64,000 nt of DNA from Ziziphus jujuba (taxonomy: Eukaryota; Streptophyta; Magnoliopsida; Rosales; Rhamnaceae). The notes beneath the pieces were generated by a model. It searched no databases and was not told where the DNA came from. It saw nothing but the letters and a program-made list of their open reading frames with translations. Position numbers and translations under genes: made by a program. Location: positions 22,070,001 to 22,134,000 of the forward strand of contig NC_083384.1 of NCBI RefSeq assembly GCF_031755915.1. Direction: 5' to 3'. Positions 56,816 to 64,000 of this stretch are shown here, one piece after another. Positions within the stretch are counted from its first letter, which is position 1. Each line of letters begins with the position of its first letter.

Positions 56816-58154
56816 ACTAGGTCCAATCTATAGCTTTTGTCCTTCAATGGTACCTTAAACAGCTCATTACCACAAGCATCATATATGATACATCCATCTT
56901 TTGCAAAATTTAAAGCAAAGCCTGTTTCTACCAATTGTGCTACACTAAGCAAGTTTTCACACAAACCAGGAACATATAGCACATCTTTTATAATTTTGGT
57001 ACCTTCGTTGGTGTTCAAGCAGACATCTCCTTTGCCTTCTACTTTCATGAACCGGCCATCACCAATCTTCACTTTGGTTTTGTAGTTTCGGTCAAGCTCC
57101 ATAAAGCCATCCTTTTGGAAACTCATGTGGTGTGAGCAACCACTATCCACAAGCCAACCGAGACCACTACTTGTGGCTTTAAGGCATGTGGCCACAAATA
57201 GGTTCTCGGCTTCTTCATTAACCACATTGGCTTGTTGTCTCCTTTGCTTGCATACTTTGGCAATGTGGCCTTTTCCTCCACATCTATCACAAGATGCATC
57301 CGGCCTCCAAAAACACTTGGATGGTGGATGTCCAAGCTTCTTGCAATGAGGGCAAGGTGGATGCCCTCCTCGGTTTTGATGGCTTTGTTGTTATTGTTGG
57401 TGATTCCATCCACTTTTGTTGTTGTTTGTGTTATTGTTGGTTGTAAAACCGGTTTGGTTGGTGTTGTTGCTCTTCCTTCCTTTATTCTTCTTTTTGCTGC
57501 CGTGTCCACCATAGAATGCACTCTCTATGGTCTCCTCCTTTCTAATGGCTCTCCTTTGTTCGGTTGCTTGAAGAGCATTGATGAGCTCACTCAAGGTTAT
57601 TTCACTAAGATTTCTAGATTCTTCAAGGGAGGAAATCTTAGCTTCAAACCTTTCGGGTAAGCTCACCAATACTTTCTCTACTACCCTTTGATCGGTCAAT
57701 TGCTCACCAAGGACCCGAATTTGATTTACCACTTTGAGCATCCTTTCCATGAAATCCTTGACAAACTCATTCTCCTTCATCTTCAAGGTCTCAAACTCTC
57801 TTCTTAGGTTTAAAACTTGCATTTGCCGAGTTCTAGTATTTCCATGGAACTCCTCTTGAAACTTTATCCAAACCTCTCTAGCACTTGTGGATGAAATTAT
57901 CCTTGTAAAAATGGAATCACTCATGGAGGAGTGCAAGGCAGTGAGGGCCTTGAACCCCTTGGCAACTTGGGCTGCATGTGCATTTCTTTGTGCTTGGTTG
58001 CATTAGCTCTCAACTCTTCCACTACATAACCTTCTTCTATGACTTCCCATATACCAAAGGCTTGAAGGTAGGCTTTCATTTTTATACTCCAAATGGAATA
58101 GTTTTGGCCTTCAAACTTAGGTGGTGTTGGGGTTGCAAAGGATTGTGAGGCCAT
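56816..58154 (-). pseudogene. C3 gag, zinc knuckle and protease
   Basis: Starts MASQSFATPTPPKFEGQNYS (ATG 58152-58154). A one-base deletion at ~58002 (GCAACCAAG for GCAACCCAAG) shifts the frame; gag continues 57394-57936 (UBN2-type: EVWIKFQEEFHGNTRTRQMQ, VVEKVLVSLPERFEAKI) to one in-frame TAA in the Gln-rich stretch (57391-57393). Past it the same frame carries the zinc knuckle (CPHCKKLGHPPSKCFW), protease motif VDSGCSHHMSF (~57120) and LLSVAQLVETGFALNF, and then reaches the integrase deletion. Confidence 0.87.
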
Positions 58155-58347
58155 TTGAAAAAATGGTTTTTGAAAAGTTTTGAAAAATGGACACAAGAAC
58201 AAGCTCCTGGGTGGTGGTGTTTTGGTCAGTTTCAGCTAGTCTTTTTAGGAGGTTTTGGTTTCGGTTGGAAGGATTTCGGTGGGGGATCCTCTCACAAATA
58301 AAATGGTCTAGGTTGAAAGCTCACAAGGTCCTAAGAAATTACACTAT

Positions 58348-58359
58348 GCTCTGATACCA
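58348..58359 (-). other. Primer-binding site of C3
   Basis: TGGTATCAGAGC on the minus strand directly adjoining the 5' LTR at 58360. Confidence 0.92.
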
Positions 58360-59097
58360 TGTTGGAATTTGGTGTAGGTTTATGTTGTTGTACCCTAGAG
58401 CACAATCATTCAAGGTGTTAGTCAAGAGTGATTGTTGTTGGTTCTTGGTTCTTGATTTTGTTTTTGGGTTTGTTAAGGTTTTGTTTCTAGTTTTAATGGA
58501 GGTTTAGGTTTCTTGAGAAGGTTGTTAGCTTTTGGGAAGAAGAAGAAACCAAAATGTAGTAGTTGAGAGAGAGAGAGCCAAAAATATTCTTTTTCAAAAT
58601 CTGTTTTTGAATATTTTCTTTCTCAACTTTTTTCATTACATTTTTCATACTTTTAAATACATCAAAAAGACAATAAGGCATGCTGCCATATTGAGCAATA
58701 AATACAAAAGCATTAAAAGTAACCAACCAAGCCAAACTGCCTCAACTAACTCTAATCAATGTGCTGGGCATGCAAGAAACCTTCTTTAATGGGCAGTTCA
58801 GCTTGTCTAAGTCATTTGAATTTGAAAATCAGCTCCATTTGACTTGAAAATTAGAGGGAAGCCTTTTTGAATATTAAAATATGTTCTAGCCAAAAATCAG
58901 ATAAAACAAAGTCCATTTACCCATTCAAAAGTAATCAATCCCGAGGCAGTTTTGCCTAATTTTCTTGGCAACAAAACTGCACAAGGGTCAGATTGTTTTG
59001 GGCTTAACTCAGCCTTCCCAGCTCCATATTGGGCCATTCTTTTGGCTGCTTCCTCTGCATATCTTGCACATTTTGGCAAGATCACCACATTTCAACA
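58360..59097 (-). repeat. 5' LTR of C3
   Basis: 738 bp, nearly the same as 54258-54998; a short stretch after TGTTGAAATGTGGTGATC differs by small indels. Confidence 0.93.
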
Positions 59098-59395
59098 TTT
59101 AAAAGTATGAAAATTGTAATGAAAATGTTGAGGAAGTAATATTCAAATATTTTGAAAAACAGCAATTTTGGCTATCTCTCTCTCTCTCTTAACTACTACA
59201 TTTGTTTTCTTCTTCTTCCCAAAAGCTAACAACCTTCTCAAGAACCCTAAACCTCCATTAAAACCAGAAACAAAACCTTAACAAACCCAAAAAACAAAAT
59301 CAAGAACCAAGAACCAACAACAATCATTCTTGACTAACGCCTTGAATGATTGTGCTCTAGGGTACAACAACATAAACCTACACCAAATTCCATCA
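59098..59395 (+). repeat. 5' LTR of C2, second part
   Basis: Continues after the second TTTAA and ends CCAAATTCCATCA directly before the primer-binding site. Confidence 0.88.
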
Positions 59396-59407
59396 TGGTA
59401 TCAGAGC
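59396..59407 (+). other. Primer-binding site of C2
   Basis: TGGTATCAGAGC adjoining the LTR; initiator tRNA-Met type. Confidence 0.92.
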
Positions 59408-59591
59408 ATAGTGTAATTTCTTAGGACCTTGTGAGCTTTCAACCTAGACCATTTTATTTGTGAGAGGATCCCCCACCTAAAGCCTTCCAACCGAAACCAA
59501 AAAGGCTAGTTGAAACTCACCAAAACACCACCACCCCGAGAGCTTGTTCTTGTCTCCATTTTTCAAAACTTTTCAGAAACCATTTTTTCAA

Positions 59592-62500
59592 ATGGCCTCA
59601 CAATCCTTTGCAACCCCAACACCACCTAAGTGTGAAGGCCAAAACTATTCCATTTGGAGTATAAAAATGAAAGCCTACCTTCAAGCCTTTGGTTTATGGG
59701 AAGTCATAGAAGAAGGTTATGTAGTTGAAGAGTTGAGAGCTAATGCAACCCAAGCACAAAGAAATGCACATGAGGCCGAAGTTGCCAAGGGGTTTAAGGC
59801 CCTCACTGCCTTGCACTCCTCCGTGAGTGATTCCATTTTTACAAGGATAATGTCATGCACAAGTGCTAGAGAGGTTTGGATAAAGCTTCAAGAGGAGTTC
59901 CATGGAAATACTAGAACTCGGCAAATGCAAGTTTTAAACCTAAGAAGAGGGTTTGAGACCCTGAAGATGAAGGAGAATGAGCTTGTCAAGGATTTCACGG
60001 AAAGGATGCTCAAAGTGGTAAATCAAATTCGGGTCCTTGGTGAGCAATTGACCCATCAAAGGGTAGTAGAGAAAGTATTGATGAGCTTACCCGAAAGGTT
60101 TGAAGCTAAGATTTCCTCCTTTGAAGAATCTAGAAATCTTAGTGAAATAACCTTGAGTGAGCTCATCAATGCTCTTCAAGCAACCGAACAAAGGAGAGCC
60201 ATTAGAAAGGAGGAGACCATAGAGAGTGCATTCTATGGTGGTCACGGAAACAAAAAGAAGAATAAAGGAAGGAAGAGCAACAACACCAACCAAACTGGTA
60301 TTGCAACCAAAAACAACACAAACAACAACAATAGTGGATGGAATCAACAACAACAACAACAAAGCGATCAAAACTGAGGAGGGAATCCACCTTGCCCTCA
60401 TTGCAAGAAGATTGGACATCCACCATCCAAGTGTTTTTGCAGGCCAGATGCATTTTGTGAAAGATAGAGGAAAAGGCCATATTGCCAAAGTATGCAAGCA
60501 AAGGAGACAACAAGCCAATGTGGTTAATGAAGAAGCTGAGAATCTATTTGTGGCCACATGCTTTAAGGCCACAAGTAGTGGTCTCGATTAGCTTGTGGAT
60601 AGTGGTTGCTCACACCACATGAGTTTCCAAAAGGATGGTTTTATGGAGCTTGACCGAAACTATAAAACCAAAGTGAAGATTGGTGATGGCCGGTTCATGG
60701 AAGTATAAACCAAAGAAGATGTGTGCTTGAACACCAAGGAAGGTACCAAAATTATAAAGGATGTGCTATATGTTCCTAGTTTGTGTGAAAACTTGCTTAG
60801 TGTAGCACAATTGGTGGAAAGAGGCTTTGCTTTAAATTTTGCAAAAGATGGATGTATTATAGATGATGCTTCTGGTAATGAGCTGTTTAAGGTACCATTG
60901 AAGGACAAAAGCTATAGATTGGACCTAGTTAAGGATGAACAAGCCCTAAAAACCAAAGTGGAGTCCATTTCTCAACTTTGGCATAAAAGGCTTGGGCATT
61001 CTAGCTATGGTGCCATGAAAAACACCAATGCCATTGTGAAGGACATGCCAAAGATTAAGGAGATGAAAAGCCTATGTGATGTATGCCAACTAGGGAAATC
61101 CACAAGGCTTCCATTCCCTAAAGCCGGTTCATGGATAGCTAAGGAGAAGCTTGAGCTAGTCCATTCGGATGTGTGTGGACCGATGAGTTTGTCATCAATT
61201 GGAGGATGTAAGTACTTCCTAACCTTCATTGATGACTACTCAAGGATGTGTTGGGTATATTTTCTAACAACCAAGTCACAAGTGCTTGAGAAGTTCATGG
61301 GATTCAAGAAGATGGTGGAAGTGCTTGAGAACCGACAATGGTGGAGAATATACAAGCTTGGTGATGGAGGATTTTTGCAAAGAAAATGGAATGGTGCATC
61401 AATTCACAACACCATACACACCACAACAAAATGGTGTTTGTGAGAGGAAAAATAGGACCTTGATGGAGATGACAAGGTGCATGATACATGAGAAGAACAT
61501 GCCAAAGAAGTTTTGGGCCGAAGCCATATACACGGCTAGCTACATCCAAAACCGAGCATACACCAAAGCCAATGAGTCCAAGACACCCTATGAGATATGG
61601 TATGGAGAAAAACCATCTTTGGACAACATAAAAATCTTTGGAAGTGCTTGTTTTCTTCATGTTCATCCACACATGAGAGACAAGCTTGACAAAAGGGAAA
61701 ATGTGGGCATCTTGGTCAGCTTTAGTGAGGTTACCAAAGGTTTTAGGGTTTTCAACTTGGAAACCAAGAAACTTGTGGTAACAAGGGATGTGAGGATTGA
61801 TGAAGATGCTATTTGGGATTGGACAAAGGAGGAGCTTCTTGTTCATGAAGATAATGCTCGGTTGGATGATGAAGAAGAAGAAACCAATGACAATGACAAT
61901 GAAGAAAATGAAGATGATGAGGAGGATCCACTTGAGACCATTGGAGCCGAATTGGAGATTAGAGATGGTGTTAGAGGAGAAAGGCCATTGTCCAAAATAT
62001 ATGAAAGGTGCAATGTTGCCTTGAGTGATCCTACCAATGCTCAAGAAGCTATGCAAAAGAAAGAGTGGATGGAGGCCATGCAAACCGAAATGGATATGAT
62101 AGAAAAGAATGAAACTTGGTCTTTGGTTTCTAAACCTGAAAACAAGAAACCAATTGGTGTAAAGTGGATCTTTAGGACCAAGTTCAACCCGGATGGAACA
62201 ATATGCAAGCACAAGGCAAGCCTTATGGCAAAAAGGCTATGCACAACAAGCGGGTGTAGATTATGGAGAGACGTTTGCACCGATTGCAAGAATGGAGACC
62301 ATAAGGCTCATCCTATCCATCTCGGCCTCAATGTCATGGAAGGTGTACCACCTTGATGTAAAGTCGGCTTTCTTGAATGGTGTGCTTCAAGAGGAGGTTT
62401 ATGTCAAGGAACCCGAGGGCTTCATTGTTCAAGGACATGAGGACAAAGTCTACCATCTACACAAGGCACTTTACGGGTTAAAGCAAGCACCTAGGGCTTG

Positions 62501-63299
62501 GTATGGCAAGATTGATGGTTACTTGACCTACCAAGGCTTTAGGAGGAGTCCAAATGAGCCAACACTATACATAAGGAATGAAGAAGGCATGATTGTTATC
62601 TCACTCTATGTGGATGATTTGTTGGTCACGGGTGAAAATGAAAAGAATGTGGAAGTTTTGAAAAATGAACTTGAAAAGGAGTTTGACATGTCAAGCCTTG
62701 GTGAAATGAATTACTTCCTTGGAGTGGAAGTGATGGAATGCTCTAGGGGTATTTTCATATCTCAAGAGAAATACATCAAAGATCTTTTGAAAAAGTTCAA
62801 CCTTGATGAATGCAAGCCAATGTCAACACCAATGAGCCAAGGAGACAAATACAAGAAGGAGGATGGCACACCAAAGGTAAACCCGACCCTATATAGAAGC
62901 ATGATAGGAAGTTTGCTCTATGTATGTTCATCAAGACCGGATATTATGCATGCGACATGTGTTTTGTCTAGATACATGCAAGCACCATCCCAAAACCATT
63001 TTGTAGGTGCCAAAAGAACTCTTAGATACTTAAAAGGAACACAAGACTTTAGAGTTTGGTATGATAGGCAAGATGTGATGAGATTAATGGCCTACTCGGA
63101 TAGTGATTGGGCTGGATGCTTAGATGATATGAAGAGCACTTCGGGGTATCTTTTCTCACTTGGTAGTGGACCATTCTCTTGGAATGCAAAGAAGCAAGTA
63201 TCAACCGCTCAAAGCACCCTCGAAGCCGAGTACATTGCTTGCTCTTCATGTGCAAATCAATGCATTTGGCTTAGGAAATTATTGGAGGACCTTGGTTAT
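59592..63299 (+). pseudogene. C2 Copia polyprotein (gag-PR-IN-RT-RH), broken and 3'-truncated
   Basis: In order: gag 59592-60376 (MASQSFATPTPPKCEGQNYS) ending at a TGA after the poly-Gln run; zinc knuckle 60391-60440 (CPHCKKIGHPPSKCFC); protease VDSGCSHHM ~60595; pre-integrase HKRLGH...CDVCQLGKS 60980-61110; integrase core 61160-61560 (SDVCGPM, IDDYSRMCWVYF, RTDNGGEY, CERKNRTLMEM); acidic linker 61860-61940; RT 62140-62960 (LDVKSAFLNG, SLYVDDLLVTG); RNase H 63075-63299 (YSDSDWAGCLDD, STLEAEYIACSS). Defects: stops at 60376 and ~60586, another at 60706, ~20-bp deletion at ~61320, one extra A at 62229-62233. The reading is lost at 63299 in the Gypsy LTR. Confidence 0.9.
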
Positions 63300-64000
63300 T
63301 CTTTTAGGGTTTTATTTTGTGTTTTAAAACCTATTTAAAGGCTTATTTTTAAATGAGAAGGCAGCTTAGGTTATTATTTAGAAAATTATTTATGAGAAAA
63401 GAATTCTCTTTGTTCTCTTTGAACACCTAAAACACTTAATATAAATCAAGTGTTTTAGTTTGACTTATCAATAGGATATCCATCACCTATTGTGGCATCT
63501 TCGATATACCAAGCTTTATACTCACAGGTTGATTAGGGGTTAAGATGACCATAAGAACTTAAACTTAATTTTTCGATCCGAGCTACTATAATATAGTTAT
63601 AGGCACGAGTTGACCTAAGTTCATATCATTTGGTATCAGAGCCGAATTTTGTTCAGATTTGATCTATCTTAATTATTTTATTTATTTTATTTATTTTTGT
63701 GTTATTCTGCAATTTTAGCATTAGGTTAAGATTGTTCTTAGTTCATACATGTTCTGCAGTTTTAAAAAAAAAAAAATTCCTAGCCAAATTAGCTTTCCTT
63801 GTTTTACTGTATTTTTGCTTTCTAGTTTGTTAGTTGGTTTTCATCATTGTTCTTGTTAATTTCATTTATTTTTTATTTTTCTTTACTATTTTAATCTTAA
63901 TTAGTTGCATTCATATATTAAAAAAAGAAAAAGAAAAAAGAGAAGTTGAAAGCATATAGCATTAAAATCTAAAAATTATGCAATTTGATTTTGTTTGGAG
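63300..64000 (+). mobile_element. G13: 5' LTR end and leader of a Gypsy element
   Basis: 63300-63628 matches the last ~330 bp of the family LTR (CCTATTTAAAGGCTTATTTTT, TTTTAGTTTGACTTATCAATAGG, end GTTCATATCA). The primer-binding site TGGTATCAGAGCC is at 63631-63643. The rest to 64000 is the A-run-containing leader; gag would lie beyond the window. The LTR front is missing where it joins Copia C2. Confidence 0.85.

Larger units (their letters stand above)
54258..59097 (-). mobile_element. C3: Ty1/Copia element lacking the integrase core
   Basis: Perfect TSD TTTAA (54253-54257 and 59098-59102), LTRs 54258-54998 and 58360-59097 (about 740 bp, few differences by eye), primer-binding site, polypurine tract AAGGAGGAG next to 54998. 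It lies in opposite orientation in the LTR of its relative C2. Coding capacity: gag, protease, RT, RNase H; the segment from the pre-integrase region to the post-core part is deleted. Confidence 0.93.
53554..63299 (+). mobile_element. C2: Ty1/Copia element, 3'-truncated, with C3 in its 5' LTR
   Basis: 5' LTR 53554-54257 plus 59103-59395 (interrupted by C3), primer-binding site 59396, polyprotein 59592-63299. The RNase H end, polypurine tract and 3' LTR are missing: at 63299 the sequence switches to a Gypsy LTR (G13). No TSD can be checked. Confidence 0.88.

Noticed and set aside
59170..59200. (CT)n microsatellite
   Set aside because: A short dinucleotide run in the Copia LTR, also seen as GA at 54463 and 58565; ordinary LTR sequence rather than an independent feature.
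61304..62212. 302-codon open frame on the minus strand opposite C2
   Set aside because: It is antisense to the integrase/RT coding sequence of C2, with residues dictated by the opposite frame; similar antisense frames occur opposite C3 and the Gypsy gags.
1..64000. CRISPR arrays, bacterial operons, rRNA or tRNA genes
   Set aside because: No regular short repeats with spacers, no tRNA cloverleaf or rRNA signature seen; TGGTATCAGAGC sites are retrotransposon primer-binding sites, not tRNA genes.

Overview
The window is non-genic, A+T-rich plant nuclear DNA, most likely a pericentromeric or other heterochromatic block of a flowering plant (probably a eudicot; species not resolvable from sequence alone). 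It is almost entirely LTR retrotransposons nested inside one another. Evidence: TG...CA long terminal repeats, 5-bp target-site duplications (TSDs), primer-binding sites TGGTATCAGAGC matching plant initiator tRNA-Met, gag/protease/integrase/reverse-transcriptase motifs, and no recognisable host gene, tRNA, rRNA or CRISPR.

Two families dominate. (1) A Ty3/Gypsy-like family (here G1 to G13) with LTRs of about 1.1 kb. Every copy with coding sequence has gag, a CCHC zinc knuckle and a retropepsin, followed by an integrase C-terminal tail. None has a complete reverse transcriptase, RNase H or integrase core, so the family looks non-autonomous with a shared ancestral pol deletion. The youngest copy, G7 (20211-26415), still has one uninterrupted reading frame of about 1000 codons. 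(2) A Ty1/Copia family (C1, C2, C3) with gag, protease, integrase, RT and RNase H, all disrupted.

Layout. 1-709: 3' end and 3' LTR of G1 (+), inserted in gag of G2 (-, 710-1733). 1734-31984: one old Copia copy, C1 (+), blown apart by four insertion events: G3 (-, 2847-15099), which itself carries a head-to-head LTR complex with G4 (6369-13565); a solo Gypsy LTR G5 (16480-17513); and G6 (-, 19189-31393), which carries G7 (-, 20211-26415) inside its 3' LTR. 31985-33869: Gypsy LTR fragments G8 (+) and G9 (-). 33870-34687 and 40668-42558: the only sequence not assigned to these families, split by G10 (-, 34688-40667). 42559-53553: G11 (-) carrying G12 (-, 45195-51490). 53554-63299: Copia C2 (+), whose 5' LTR is split by Copia C3 (-, 54258-59097). 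63300-64000: 5' LTR remnant and leader of G13 (+).

Functionally, the Gypsy copies would supply capsid (gag) and protease but would have to borrow RT and integrase from an autonomous relative not present here. Points of most interest: the chimeric pol remnant (integrase piece, RT-thumb piece, integrase C-terminus), an older copy (G6) that still shows the RT catalytic half, a polyprotein reading frame that runs through the polypurine tract into the LTR, a head-to-head element bounded by two U5 ends, and a Copia copy that integrated with a clean TSD but lacks its integrase core.
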